Shown here: positions 35,177 to 49,209 of the stretch, in pieces
How positions within the stretch are numbered: position 1 is the first letter of the stretch
Layout of the letters: every line of letters starts with the position of its first letter
Assembly (NCBI GenBank): GCA_029204225.1
Contig: CM055106.1
Coordinates: 48,993,337-49,057,336 of the forward strand
Source of the DNA: Diphasiastrum complanatum
Lineage: Eukaryota; Streptophyta; Lycopodiopsida; Lycopodiales; Lycopodiaceae
DNA length: 64,000 nt
Direction of reading: 5' to 3'
Notes under the pieces: model-generated
What the model saw: only the letters and a program-made list of their open reading frames with translations
What the model was told of the DNA's origin: nothing
The model's database searches: none
Position numbers and translations under genes: made by a program

Positions 35177-36780
35177 AAACAAGGAAAAAGGAAGATGCCA
35201 CTTCTTTCAAAGGCATCTTTGTTGGTTATAGTAAAAGTAAGAAAGCCTATAGGATATATGATCCTATTACAAAAAAAGTTGTTGCTAGTAGAGATGTACT
35301 TTTTGATGAATCTCTCCAAGCCAAAGGAAAGGTGACTTCCAGCAACACTCAACTTGTCAAAGATCATGCTATGGCCGAGGAGGAGCTTCATGAAGATGAA
35401 GACCAAGTGGAACCTAGTCCAAGTCCAAGGGTGCCAAGAAGATCAACAAGGACAAGGATTGAGCCATCAAGGCTCACTTATAGTGACAAAGGGGAGCAAA
35501 GGGAAGATTCTCAACTACTCAACTCTTCTACTTTCTTGACTACTATGCTTGAAGAACCAACTAGTTTTGAGGAAGCAAATAAGTCTCAATATTGGAGGAA
35601 AGCTATGCAAGTAGAGTTTGATGTATTAATGGAAAATCCAGCTTGGAAACTTGTTGATTTACTTGATGGAAAGAAGCCTCTTATTTGTAAATGGATATAT
35701 AGATTGAAATATAATCAAGATGGTTCCATATATAAGTACAAAGCTAGACTTGTAGCAAAAGGTTTTTTGCAAGTCAAAGGCATAGATTATGATGAAACCT
35801 TTGCACCTGTTGCAAAGCTTGTGACATTAAATTAATCATATGTCTTACAACTTCTTTAAAATGGGAGCTCTTCCAACTTGATGTGACAAATGCTTTCTTG
35901 AATGGATTCTTGGAAGAGGAAATCTACATGTGCCAACCCGAGGGCTTCATCAAAGATGGAGAAGAAGACAAGGTGTGTCTCTTGAAGAAGAGTCTTTATG
36001 GACTCAAGCAAGCACCAAGAGCATGATACTCTAGGTTGCATTCCTATCTTATTTCCATTGGATTTGTTGTAGGTTCTTATGAACCATCATTGTACTACAA
36101 ATGTAATGATGGAAAGATCATTATCTTAGTTTTATATGTTGATGACATTATACTCACAGGAAATGATCTAGATGGCATTAAGAATGTAAAAGTTTCCTTG
36201 TCTAGTAAATTTAAGATGGTAGATCTAGGACTTCTTAAAGTTATACTTGGAATAGAAGTAACTAGAAGTAGTGATTTTACCTTCATATGTCAATCTAAGT
36301 ATGCTAGATCAATCTTAGCAAGATTTGGCATGATTGATTGTAAAGGAGTTGAAACTCCTATGGAACTAAGTGTAAAAGTTTCTAAGGAAAGTGATGAAGC
36401 ATCCTTTGAGGACATCACTACCTATAGAATGCTTATTGGTTCCTTGATATACTTAACTATCACTAGACCAGATCTTAGTTTTTGTGTTGGCAAGTTGAGT
36501 CAATACATGCAAAGTCCATTAATATGTCATTGGAAAGGAGCAAAAAGGGTGTTAAGGTACATCTCGGCTACAAAAGACTTTGGCATAGTTTATGAAAGGA
36601 CTAGTATTTGTTTGAGAGCATATTCAGACTCAAGTTTTGCAGGTGACAAGATGGATAGAAGATCCATAAGTGCATTTGCTACATTCTTATGTGGAAGAGT
36701 TATATCTTGGCTTTCCAAAAAGCAAGATACCATCTCTCTTTCATCAACAGAATCCGAATATAAAGCTATGAAAACAACAA
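35149..36780 (+). pseudogene. Copia reverse transcriptase/RNase H, truncated
   Basis: From 35149 a frame carries GIFVGYSKSKKAYRIYDPIT, a hinge with RVPRRSTRTRIEPSRLTYSD, and the RT start (KPLICKWIYRLKYNQDGSIY, DYDETFAPVAKLVTL). A frame break at 35835 is followed by WELFQLDVTNAFLNGFLEEE and LYGLKQAPRA, a TGA, then from 36036 the rest of RT with ILVLYVDDIILTGNDLDG, the catalytic Asp pair. RNase H follows to SKKQDTISLSSTESEYKAM. The usual remaining 40-60 codons and the 3' LTR are missing because the sequence breaks into CT repeats at about 36780. Confidence 0.9.
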
Positions 36781-36801
36781 CGATCACATCACGATTCCTC
36801 T

Positions 36802-36985
<184 letters not shown>

Positions 36986-37048
36986 GGTTCTCACGGTTCC
37001 TCTCTCTCTCACTAATGGTTCTCACAGTTCCTCTCTCTCTCTCTCACA

Positions 37049-37447
37049 CACACACATACCGCAAAGGATCCCATTTTGACTGCATACAACGACATTTCAT
37101 CGCAAAGGACCGCAAAGTCAACGATTGCGGTCATATATGAAGCACAATCGCAAAGTCTCGCCTATGCTCTGAATGAAGTGAACGAACCTCAACCGCACTG
37201 TAACGTATTGCTTATGGTCTGAACAAAGTGAACGAACCGCAAACCACATTGCAAGGGTCTCACCTACAGCTACATACGATCTGAATGAAGGCATAGGGAC
37301 TGCATATAGGCTGTATAAGGACCGCATTTTTGCCGCATAGGGACCACCGCCACCTAGATCGGAAAAATCATCGTCCGTCAATGACATACTGAATTTCCAA
37401 ATCATTGGCCGTCTTCTAGATCGGCCGCCATTGCCAGTCAACGACGG
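37049..37447. other. Non-coding sequence with diverged internal repeats
   Basis: The word GTGAACGAACC(G/T)C occurs at about 37168 and 37226 within related blocks of about 58 bases. ACCGCA, CGCAAAG and CTGCATA words recur. No gene was seen. Confidence 0.4.
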
Positions 37448-37610
<163 letters not shown>

Positions 37611-37899
37611 TCATCCTATCTCGCTCCAATAGCCTGCATGATGACGAAATCTGCAAAAAAGAAACATAATGTTAGTATAAGACTTATTCAAATACTAAAC
37701 CCTAAATCTTGACTATATCCAAGAACCTTCTTCTACACAACCTTCTCCGTGTACACAATATGACAGATTTTTCTCTTCAAATCTATTTCTAACTCTAACC
37801 ATAACTCTAACTCTAACTCTAAGGCCATAGTAGCAAAAAAATGCTACACCATCACTAGGTTCAATGAGGACTCGTTCTTGGCTTGTAGAATGCGACAAT

Positions 37900-38657
37900 T
37901 TTGAATTTGGTTCATTTGCAGTATCTGCAGAACATCATCTTATTTGTCGGGGGTTCAACTGCTCTTGACATTGTGTTAATTTTTGATTTGGCTTTGGTGG
38001 CTTTGGGCCTTTCTTCTACTTACTCAAGTTTCTATTGGTGTATAAGGTGTGAGAGTCTCTGGTTGAGAAACTGGAGGACTCGTTCCTTCTGGTGTCTTCT
38101 TGTAACAACATTGGTATTGTAATGACTCTTGATAGAGTCAATTCTGAGTGTGTCATGATGATCATCACCCATCTATCATATGAAGTTGGCAAGCTTGAAA
38201 GCAGTGTCATTATTGCATCTTGATCATTTATGACTAATCTGACAGTGGCCATTTGCTTCAATAGGTTTTTGAACCGGTTGATGTAATTCTGTAATGAATC
38301 ACCATTTTGTCATTTTGGGGAGAAGAATCTTCTTTTGAGGTGTAGCTTGGAAGCTACTGACATTGTGCACATTGTATAGTGTGCTCAAGATGTCCCAGAC
38401 TTCCTTGGAGGTCTGAGTTTCAAATACATGGCCAATTTGTGTGTCTGATATGTTGAGGATGATCAGCGCGAAAGCTTTGTCATCTTTAAGCTTCCATTGG
38501 GAGATTGCAGCATTGCTTCGAGTCTTGCCTCTGCACCTATGACAACATCATACAAATCCTTAGCCATTAACACATTTTTTATTTTAAATTTCCACAGATG
38601 ATAGTTGGATCCATCAAGCTTGTCCATGATGGGACTGGCTTTTTCTTGGGTATCCAT
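37900..38657 (-). pseudogene. Copia gag fragment
   Basis: Minus strand from ATG 38657: MDTQEKASPIMDKLDGSNYH, WKFKIKNVLMAKDLYDVVIG, then after a shift ILNISDTQIGHVFETQTSKE and VWDILSTLYNV, then from about 38261 VRLVINDQDAIMTLLSSLPT. These are the copia gag N-terminus and UBN2-type capsid domain. The opening DKLDGSNYHLWKFK is shared with the copia gag at 55959, so both belong to one family. Nothing after the capsid region is legible, and protease and pol are missing. Confidence 0.85.
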
Positions 38658-38679
38658 GTGGACTGCAAAGTCTGTGCCA

Positions 38680-39160
38680 TTTACTGATCTACCTATCGCA
38701 TCGGGGGTCTATTCAAATCTCAAATCTGAGAAGAATAAATACCACAATACATTGAGGCAATGGATCAAAGATTTACAAGAAGAAGAAGCCTTGGAATTTG
38801 TCATTGCTGTAGCGGAAGTTCATTATGTACCTATACCATTAACAGATTTATCAGATCCTTTGCATAGATCACATCAATATATTGATGTTAATACCCAATC
38901 ACATCATTGCGAAGAACCATTTAACATGATAGAGTCTGAGGTGCCGTAGATAGAGCTGATCGTGAATATTTTGTCTAGTAAGATGGATATTACACTGGGA
39001 GAATTCTTGAAGTTGGTGCCTCAAGCCAAGGAAGTATTAGTTGAAAGATTGACCAAAACTAAATCAGAAGTCTAGCGGGAACCACTTTATTGTGTCAGAT
39101 TTGAAGACTCAAATGAAGCACTCAATGTAGGAGCAACCTGGAAGAGTGAACAAAGGAATA
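38680..39160 (+). pseudogene. Possible retroelement polyprotein scrap
   Basis: A plus-strand frame with few stops reads SEKNKYHNTLRQWIKDLQEE, VAEVHYVPIPLTDLSDPLHR and MDITLGEFLKLVPQAKEVLV. The last block resembles the linker before protease in some gypsy polyproteins. The similarity is weak and from memory, so the identity is tentative. Confidence 0.3.
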
Positions 39161-39278
39161 TTTGTTAGAGTTCTTATGCTCACCTTCAACAAATCGTTCA
39201 AGTAATGAGCATCCTGAAAACCGAAGGCCGACAACATATTTTTAGGCCTTCAAATTTTTTCCCTTGAGATTTTCTATG

Positions 39279-39520
39279 ACTTAGAAATTATTTTAAGACA
39301 CCTTCATCTTTTCTGTCTTTTTTGCTCCTTAGCAAAAAATGCGACACACTGGCCAAGTGGCAAGAATAACTTAGAAATCATTTTAAGGCACCTTCGTCTT
39401 TTTCGTCTTTTTTGCTCCTTAGCAAAAAATGTGACACACTAACCAAGTGACCAGAATACCTTAGCAATGATTTTTAAGGCACTTTTGCCTTTTTCTGTTT
39501 TTTCCGTATTTTTGGCTGAC
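39279..39520 (+). repeat. 90-bp tandem repeat, about 2.5 copies
   Basis: Units start at 39279, 39369 and 39459 with ACTTAGAAAT(T/C)ATTTTAAG and contain TTTTTTGCTCCTTAGCAAAA and GACACACT...CCAAGTG. The array lies upstream of the second Tat-like gag and may be part of its leader. Confidence 0.85.
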
Positions 39521-39599
39521 CGACTTTGCCAACTTATGAGTAACCCTAAACACAACTGGACAAACAAATATCTCAAAGGCGGTTGACGGTTACCAAATC

Positions 39600-40060
39600 C
39601 CTTATTTCTCACCCAAATCTTTGTCCTAGAATTCGCCGGCTTCACTGAGACTAGATCTCATCAAGATTAGTCCTCCAAAAGCTCCGTGAATTCTATCTCA
39701 GAGATTTTGCCTATTTACTGTCATGAAGTCACATTTTTTTCCATATTCCCTATTTGCCAGTCAAACCTCTTTGTTAGAATTTGCCATCTAGCCTAAGAAA
39801 TCGTTTTCAAAGAATACAATTTCCTTGTCCTACCCGCGAATTCTGACAGTACAATTTTTTTTCCGGATATCTAAAAAAATCACTATTCTAACATTTAGAA
39901 GTCCCTATCAAAATTTGCGAGTATTACAGTTCCATTTATCTGCCTCTCCACATTCTGTCATGACCAAAAAGACCAGTTTTTTGTCCTACACTATCAATTT
40001 TGCAAGCAAACTGCCTTTTTACCAAGTACAGTACTGACCTGTTCATCTGTATTCTGCATC
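39600..40060 (+). other. Leader of Tat-like gag copy 2 with GAATTC motifs
   Basis: CTAGAATTCGCCGG (39628), CGTGAATTCTATCTC (39688), TTAGAATTTGCC (39776) and GCGAATTCTGAC (39836) repeat the motif seen in the minus-strand element at 17.7-18.0 and 20.2-20.7 kb, here in the corresponding orientation before gag. Confidence 0.6.
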
Positions 40061-40715
40061 ATGTCTTGTGACTGTGCTGAATCTTCTAATCCGTCTCCTC
40101 CACAACTAGAACAAAATATTCCACGTATCGATGCACCAAAGTATGATGGCGAATCTGACCCAGTCGGAGCTCCAAGACTTTGATAATGCATGCCATTTTT
40201 ATGGAGATACCTCTGAAATTGAAAAGCTTCGCCTATTTTCCATGGTACTCTATGACACCGCCAAGGAGTGGTACTTGAATATCGAAGCTCCTGATCTTGG
40301 TTCTTGGACCACCCTCAAGGACGCTCTCATCAAGCATTTCAAACCATCCAAACTGACTCAGAGCCCGTTCATTCAAATTACCCATATCAAGATGCATCCC
40401 GAAGAGTCTGTTCGAAACTACATTGAGCATTTTAAATGCCTCTAAGTAGAATGTGTTGATGAAAATATCACTGAATGTATGGCCATAAAATTGTTCTTAG
40501 TTGGATTGCCTAAAAACATCTGTCGTGGACTCAAACCAGTTGACCTTTATGATCAACTTAAAGATGTGATGACCGATGCTATCCGTGAGGAAGACGAAGG
40601 TTCCGACGATGACTTTGACCATCGTGAAAAGAAATCTAAGAATCTGGACTGTCCTAATTATCCGAAGTCTGACAATATTGCTCAATCTTTTGAACTTTTA
40701 CATCAAATGGATTAG
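40061..40715 (+). pseudogene. Tat-like gypsy gag (copy 2)
   Basis: ATG at 40061 gives MSCDCAESSNPSPPQLEQN, IPRIDAPKYDGESD, then a frameshift near 40159 and FYGDTSEIEKLRLFSMVLYD, TAKEWYLNIEAPDLGSWTTL, SVRNYIEHFKCL, one TAA, and AIKLFLVGLPKNICRGLKPV with an acidic tail DEGSDDDFDHREKKSKN. It matches gag copy 1 on the minus strand almost residue for residue over the shared region and extends about 90 codons further. No protease or pol follows; the sequence becomes AT-rich at about 40720. Confidence 0.85.
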
Positions 40716-43140
40716 AATTTGATATTTTTTAATTAAGTTCATTACTTTTTCATTGCAATATATTATTAAAAAACAAAAACAAAAAAATATTTTTCTCCTC
40801 CAAATAAGAGAAGTTGTGCATTATGCAAAACCTTGCGTAAATGAATGAATATCAATGTATTTAAATGGAGATTCACCATTTAAAAATTTATCATTTGAAA
40901 TTATCATAAGGATATCAATGATGCAAAGGGTGTGAGCACTCTTATTTCAAAAAATTGAAGATTTCTTTACAATCTCCTTTGTCAATGGTGTAGAAAGTTG
41001 GTGGATCATTAACATTTTTTGGAATAAATGTTTATATAGGATCATCTTTGACAACCATTTTTTCACCTCTTACAATTCTTTTTTGATCTCTCTTTTGTTT
41101 TCAAAATTTGTCGTTTGAATTGTTCAAGAAGAAGATTATTTCTTTTATCTGGTAAGAAATCACAAAGAGCTATGCTTAGTATAATTAAAAAAAAAACCAC
41201 TTAACATTTTAAATATTAAACTAAAGAAGCTATGCTCAGCATGGAAGGAGTTACATACCATGTCTAGAGTGCTTTAGCATTTTATCTCAGAGAATACAGC
41301 CTCTGGCATTCTTCAAAATCTTGGCAATTTAGACTCATGACCATGGTCTCTTTGAAGTTTCATGAACAATTTATTCTTGAAGTCTAGAAATTTTATTAGA
41401 ACTTAATCTTGTTTATTTATTTACAATATAATTTTTCTCATTTGATTTACTAAAAAGAAAATCTCAAAGATAAAAAAAAAAACTTACCTCAAAAAAAAAA
41501 TTTCTCATTAAAATGAGGATTTTCCATTTCATTCTCAACGATTTACTACATCTCTAGGTAGCTCAATCTCATAGTTAAAAGAACACTAACAACTAACTCC
41601 ATGGACTTGATGTCTTGCATATTTTTCCACTCAGTAATACCCTTATCAAAGGCAATGGGATTTAGTGCTGAAGAGAGAGGGAAAAGATTTTTTTTTTTTT
41701 TTGGACTTTGTTAATAAAGAAATTTATGAATAAGTGACCACAAATAAAATAAAAACACATTAAATTGGAATAAAAGTTATAATTTAAAGATAAGATGATC
41801 ATGCCAAACATAACTTAGAAAAAAAAATAGCAAAAAAGTTCCATAATCTAGATATTAGACATCAAAAATCTATATTAGACATAAGAAAGAGTTTTTACCT
41901 GGCCACTTTGAAAAGCAAGTTCAAAATAATTGTCGTATTTCGTTAGGCTCTAAGCAAAGTTTTCTGAATTGAAAGACAGTTTTGTCTCTTGAGCACAATG
42001 AGCTTTAAGTTCTAGCTGCTCCCTCCTTCGAACATATTAGATATCCCTTAAGAAAAAAATTCTACTTTTCTATATCACTGTCATTTTCATCATGTAATTC
42101 TAGGCAATGTTGTGATCTCAGGCAAGGAGTTCTACTTCCTCTACTGTTAATCTGGCAATGGTTGTGGCACTAACATTTTGAAAAGTTTAAATGTGTGGAT
42201 ACTTCCTAAAGAGTTCTTTTTGGGCTTGCAAACTATTTATGGCTCCATTTACAAAAAATTGATAGGAATCTAACAACTCAAAAATCAAAATTATTTACAA
42301 AATTACAATCCTCGAGACTAAAACTACAAAAGAAGTGACAATATTGACATGTGTGTGTGATCTTTGAAGTTTATTTTAAGATTATGTACATGGGTTCTCT
42401 AACTTTCTTTGGCCTATCACCAATCTCGGGGTCAACAAGCGGGTGGCTTGTCACATTGGTTAATGTCCAAAATTATTGTTGTTTTTTTTTAAATTTTTGG
42501 TCTAATGAATTTGCTCTCTCATTTTTGAAAATTTGAAGGAGCTCTCAAGTGGATTGATTCCCCCCCAAGGTAAAACAAGTGTGCAGAATTGAAAATTTTG
42601 GATCATAATTGGGTCTAATCAGTCCACAAGAGGGATTTGATGCATCACTAAAATAGCTTCACATGTGTGAAGTACAAGCAGTGTATGGAGATGGGGCTGA
42701 GAGCAAACTACAAATGATCATTAAAGCATTGAACTCAAAGAAATAAATGCAAATGGAAGATCTACACAAGCTTGTAAGTGAAATCTCCAAAATCTTCAAC
42801 TCTCCAATGTTCAATGTGTAGAATGAGCTCCAAAAATAGCGTATACAAAGAGTAGCTATATTGGTCTGAGCTGATTTCAACGTGTGAGGGTGCCATCAGT
42901 CCTTAACCTACCCCTAATTTGAAAATATCCAATCAAATTGCACCTCTCCAAAATTCTTAGATTCTAGGAGGTAGATCGTAACTTATAGAAACTTGCCAAA
43001 TAATGTTCTCATGACATTTGGTACCAGCATACTTAGGCCTATTCTTCACACATGGGAATAGCATCTACACGTGGAATTAACCTATGTATATACTATACGG
43101 TTTTAATCAAGCTAGCATTTGCATTTTTCACACTCCTCAT
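40716..43140. other. 2.4 kb of AT-rich DNA without recognisable genes
   Basis: Only short open frames occur, none with a known motif. Poly-A and poly-T runs are frequent (for example 41468-41500 and 41688-41702). This may be an old, fully decayed retroelement body or plain intergenic DNA. Confidence 0.4.
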
Positions 43141-43740
43141 AAAATAGCTTGTTTAAAGTACTATGACTTTCTTGAAAATCCTAGACACAATGAGATGGTA
43201 CCAACACCATCAATATTACATTCTCAATCGCTTGATGTAAAAATTGACTTCTTAGCACCATGATAAGAGAGTAGAGCTGACAAATATTCCTATTGATATG
43301 CCATGTGAGAAGATGCCCCACTATCTATCCACCAAATGTCACTTGAGTTGTCTTTGCTTGTTGATGGTGTGGTCGATGCCATGAAAGATAATTCAGAATC
43401 ATCTTCCTCTTCCTCATTTGCAAGATTATATTTTTTGCTCTCTTGTTGTGCAAGTTTCCTCCTAAAGCATTCAGATGCATAATGTCCTTTCTTACCACAA
43501 AATAAACATTTCTCCTTGGATTTGTCTTTCTTATCCTTTCTCTTAAAATTTGCTTGACCTTCTTCACCTTCAGATGGACCACCTCCTTATTGTTGGGGTG
43601 CGATAGGCTACCTCTTTGTCTTACCACTTTGCTTTTTTAGATATCTAGATTTTTGTAGATATATTCACTTGTCTTCTCAACTAAAATGTAGTCTACTCAC
43701 TAGCCTCTATCAACATGACCCTGTCAATGCCATTTTGTTT
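43140..43740 (-). pseudogene. Copia gag zinc knuckle and protease fragment
   Basis: The minus strand reads CLFCGKKGHYASECFRRKL at about 43500-43445, an acidic linker NEEEEDDSELSFMA, and WWIDSGASSHMAYQ at about 43325-43280. After a stop, a diverged stretch YLSALLSYHGAKKSIFTSSD matches the equivalent YFSNLLSYNSSKRFIFTGSD of the plus-strand element at 34.1 kb. It is therefore the same family. Integrase and beyond are missing. Its upstream gag is interrupted by CT/CA repeats at 43.85-44.02 kb. Confidence 0.85.
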
Positions 43741-43838
43741 TTAATTGGGTGCATTTTACAGAATTAAATCATCATTTTGTTATGCTCGAACATTTATCAC
43801 CTCTCTTACTTATTCATTATATTTTTTGTGGCCATCAA

Positions 43839-45187
<1,349 letters not shown>

Positions 45188-45530
45188 GCTCTGATACCAT
45201 GTCGGAGAAGGGTAGTAATGTGATTGTGATGTGAATTGGTCGAACAATAGGATCAAAATGATCTTATTGCCACACAAAAGCGATTGTTGATTGATTCCCT
45301 CGGTGCATGAACTACAACATCAGTAGGCGGACACAAAACAGAGCTTAATTGCTTTGTTGTTTGCAGAAGCAAAAAGGAGTACACAATTAGACAAAGCAGT
45401 AAGACAGTTAGATAGGAAATGTAATAGTAAGGCATACAATTCTGACAAGAAATTTGAACATAATAAAAAAATAATGACTGATTCAGATTAATGTATAACA
45501 CCATTGTGTATCAAATGAGTAATGTTGCAG
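45188..45530 (-). repeat. Primer-binding site and probable copia 5' LTR
   Basis: On the minus strand TGGTATCAGAGC (45199-45188) follows CTCCGACA, the expected LTR end. The LTR would extend right from 45200; its far border is not fixed. It could belong to the gag-protease fragment at 43.1-43.7 kb, which has the same orientation. Confidence 0.6.
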
Positions 45531-45951
45531 ATTACCTAAAATAGATTCTTGATAAAATTTGGCACTTTTCATTCTATTTTAAAAACATGCACATTATTTT
45601 TTATCCAAAAAAATTTAGAAACCTAAATTTCTTGATTAATTCATATTGTGTATAAAATTGTGAATAAATACATTTTTTAACATGCACTATTTGCGATAAA
45701 GTAAATGTTGAAAGAGAGTTCCCTTGGTATAATGCGTAATGAGCTGCAGGCGATCCATCATGTTCCTGATCACTTCCCTCCTATCCAGAACCTCATCGTC
45801 CTTCAAACATATCAATCCCTATAAAAATTCAGCTTCTTGATCGACAAATCTTCATTTGTACCACTTCCTTGTCCTTCTTTTCCTTTGTATCCTATAAATT
45901 TCTTTCTCTTACGCCTGATATGACAAAGCTTGGGTTGTTGAGGTTAAAAGT

Positions 45952-47119
45952 TCATGTTCTTTTATTGGAGTTTTGAAAGAATTTATCTTGCAAAGTGGAA
46001 GAGCTGGGTCTTTTAAATAGATGTTGAATTTCGCGAATATTTTTTGCATCGCCTAGGCTTGCAAGGAGTTTGGTAGAAGGATTAGCAGCAAGCTCAATGG
46101 ACGCATCTATCATGTGTTGGCAAAGAAAGAGAAAAGTCAAATGTGCTTTGTCAACCTCCCTAGCAGGTTTGTGAAGCCAAAGAAAAAAAACATTGAGTTG
46201 GTTATGTGTAGAAGCACCAGGAAAGAAAATGCTCAGGTTATTCATCATATACCAGATGGCATGGTCAAACCAGATAATGGAGGAGTGATTTTTGCATTTG
46301 TCATTGCATCTACATTTGAAGAAAGGTCTTTTCCAGTTCCAAGCTCTAGCTTGGTGGAGATTAATCTTGTTGAAACTGGTGTCAAAATGTCCACAAATTC
46401 GTGCTCAGGTTTGTTCAAAAGGGCAACGAGAAGGCTCAAATTTGTTCATATGTACGATCTTATCAAAGGCAATGGGAGTCTCAGAAATGGAGTTTTTGTT
46501 CAAGGCAACAAGTTTGTAGGTTTGTACTTCTTTATTAGTGAGATGTGCAAGAATGATCCAAAGCTCGATAGGTAGGGGTGCAAGAAAATTGACAGTGGGT
46601 AAGCTCCAAAGCTTGTAAAAAGTATGAGCAGAGTTGAGTTCAATAGTGCGTTTGGCAATTTTTGGATTGGCAGAATTCAAAAGTGGATTGATCACCAACA
46701 TCATACATATCTTGGGAAAAAATTTCAAGTGCTGAGGCGCTATCCTCGTCCAAATCATCTAAAAAGATGAGAGGGTGTGGAGGTGGAGGTGAATCGGAAA
46801 TAACAAGAGTGGGATCAGCAGAAAAAACATCTTTTTTTTTTTTCAAGACAAGAAAAAACTTTTTTGATATGAGAATTATAAAATTTCTCTTCCCTTTCAT
46901 ATTTTTCAACAAGCCCGACCAAGTCAATAGCAAAGTTTTTAATGATACCCAAAGGATCAGTCTTCCGTACTCCATGTAAAGCTTAACCCAATGTAATGTG
47001 TCCAATAGGTCAACCATACAAAGTACCTTATCATCAGGTCCCGTAGCGTTACACGTAGTACGATCTATTCCATTAATAAAACTATGCAACATGACAGCTT
47101 TTTTCATGCAAATAATCAA
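45952..47119 (-). pseudogene. Degenerate ORF cluster of unknown retroelement-like origin
   Basis: Four overlapping minus-strand frames chain from 47119 to 45952 as if one protein of about 390 residues had been broken by frameshifts: HSFINGIDRTTCNATGPDDK..., NFLAPLPIELWIILAHLTNK, VDILTPVSTRLISTKLELGT and IDASIELAANPSTKLLASLG. A proline/acidic stretch (SDSPPPPHPLIFLDDLDEDS) lies in the middle. A TGGTATCA word on the minus strand near 47196 looks like a retroelement primer-binding site just upstream. I recognise no domain; it may be an extra ORF or gag of an unclassified LTR element. Confidence 0.35.
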
Positions 47120-49050
47120 AATCTGAATGAATTGATTAGGGGGAGGAAGGGGCTCCCCATAACCCAGGTTTACTGCATCTTGATACCATCTTGAGGACTA
47201 GACATAACAAGAAAAAGGTCCTTGTTAGCTTATGAATCCAAGTAAGGTAAAGGTTTTGATACTATCCCGACCAAAGAATAGTCGAATTTACACCTCAAGG
47301 ATGCATAAAGGGAGATTAACAGATCAAAGCTCTTCTCAAGTCAAGACCAAAACCTTTAAAAACCCTTTATTCATAAACCAACAAGGAAAAACATAGCTGA
47401 AAAGTATACATTACTAGAAAGCACCATAAAGCAAAACATATTTCAAGACATCCAGCTGGTACCTGTCACCATCCCACCACACAAAACCATGCAAGTTAGC
47501 ACAATGAGAAAAACAGGTGTCAACGCTGAATGTCAGTTGTTATCCATGTACAAAATACGTTCAACTCAACTAATTAGCTTGCAATGTAGATGACATTTAG
47601 TAGTCCAATCTTCCCTTACTGAGAATTGCATATAGCGATAGGCCAAACCATATCACTACCGTATCAGGACGAGTGCTATATTGATCAGTTTGATGGTTTT
47701 GGTCCTTATCTTTCACTTACACAAATAAAATATAATGCACTTAGAAAAGAGCTGTAAAATATAAAGCATAATACAAACGTGTAAGTAGCTTGGACCAACA
47801 CATGAAGTTTTGGGCTAATCCATGCCATACCAAATTTTATACTTGTAAACAAGTAATGTATGGTTCTCGTGACTTCTTGAGCAAATCCATGCTATGCAAC
47901 AATCCGCAAGCATCCTTATTGTTATATTAAATTTTGAACCATGATCGTGACTTAAGATGCAATAAAGCGCAATACCCATTTTTTATAGACAAGAGCATTT
48001 ATTTATGACATCTATGAGGGCAATCATTTAAAAAAAAAAAACTTGATTCAGTATGCCACAGTCAAGCATGCTATAGAAAGGGGTATTCGACAAACTAATT
48101 AAAACATCTTCCCATGAGTATTATGATAAACCGTCTCTTAAGCAGCCAACGTATTCAATTTGAAGCTTCTATCTTAAAGTAGTGACCAAAATATGCGAGA
48201 AACACCAACCTGAACGCAAGTGACTTTTGTGAACTGGCCATGTATGCTTTTGAATGCCTTTGAGAACCGTCTAAATCCGTATGCAAGTCTATGTATATAT
48301 AGCATTACATATTAATGTCCATGATAGATATGTTATAGTTGTAATCCAGAACTTCTGTAAAACCCATTATCAAAGCTTTCGTAGTGGTATTGTACAGTAT
48401 ATCTCTTGCATGGCTTGGAGAAAAATGCTAGGTAGCACTGATCATACATTTTTTAGCAATATGCTGGAATCCAATGATATGACACTAATACTCATGCTAC
48501 ATTGCTGCTATACTGTTGAAAGACAGACATGATAGCAAGAAAACATATACATATTTCGAGTGCTCATTATGATAATAGAGATCATACATTAGAAAATCAT
48601 CAAAAAAGCTCATCACTGGATTGTAAATTGAGAATGGTTTGTTATCTCATCGCTGGACAGTCGTGATACATCTCTCCATAATGATGTATATAAAGAACTA
48701 TCCTACGATATGTATGATAGCATGCTGGAATAGCAACGAGGAGTTGCTTTTAGACACACAAATTGGTAGTGAGTGTGCTTGAAGAGTGAGTACATCATGT
48801 GTGTTATATGATAGCATGTACTCAGAAAGTATTCTCTCCTCTGGCCAGCGATAGCATGCAAAAATGTAAGTGAGCAGGTTGAATATAACATGAATGAGCG
48901 GCGATGGGCAGTGTGCACTATGAACATCATTTACTTTTGGCCAGCGATGGCAATATTCATTCATACAAGAGACATTTGGCCAGCGATGGCTTTATCATAC
49001 ATCTGGCCAGAGATCATGCTTAAACACATAAGAAAAGATGTGGTATAACA
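47120..49050. other. Intergenic DNA with repeated TGGCCAGCGATGGC words
   Basis: No gene recognised. The word TGGCCAGCGAT(G/A)GC occurs near 48842, 48937 and 48978, with a related TGGCCAGAGATC at about 49002. The rest is AT-rich. Confidence 0.4.
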
Positions 49051-49053
49051 AGG

Positions 49054-49202
49054 GCTTTCCAATGATATGTTACATGACATACTTCTGAGCTATGATTAAA
49101 AAGTTATGGCAAGTCAAAAGTATTAGTGTTATAATATTTTAGTAATATAAAAGACATCTTGCACGAATTTTTAAAGGGTCTTTTTGGAGCTCAAAACTCC
49201 CC
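49054..49202 (-). mobile_element. Partial copy of the TA-flanked inverted-repeat element
   Basis: This stretch is the reverse complement of the first 150-165 bases of the element at 56620-56985. It shares GCTTTCCAATGATAT, AAGTTATGGCAAGTCAAAAG and GGGTCTTTTTGGAGCTCAAA and ends in AACTCCCC followed by TA. The other half is missing. Confidence 0.75.
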
Positions 49203-49209
49203 TAATGCC

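Larger units (their letters stand above)
32588..36780 (+). mobile_element. Ty1-copia retrotransposon lacking its 3' end
   Basis: LTR end, primer-binding site, gag, protease, integrase, RT and most of RNase H lie in order on the plus strand. At 36775 the RNase H reading breaks off into a CT microsatellite, and no 3' LTR follows. It is inserted in, or fused to, the end of the Helitron relic. Its gag and protease resemble the minus-strand fragment at 43.1-43.7 kb, which marks a family present more than once. Confidence 0.88.

Noticed and set aside
38605-38949. Single plus-strand gene of 114 codons
   Set aside because: Its first part is the reverse of a copia gag on the minus strand; only the later part could be a separate retroelement scrap, listed with low confidence.
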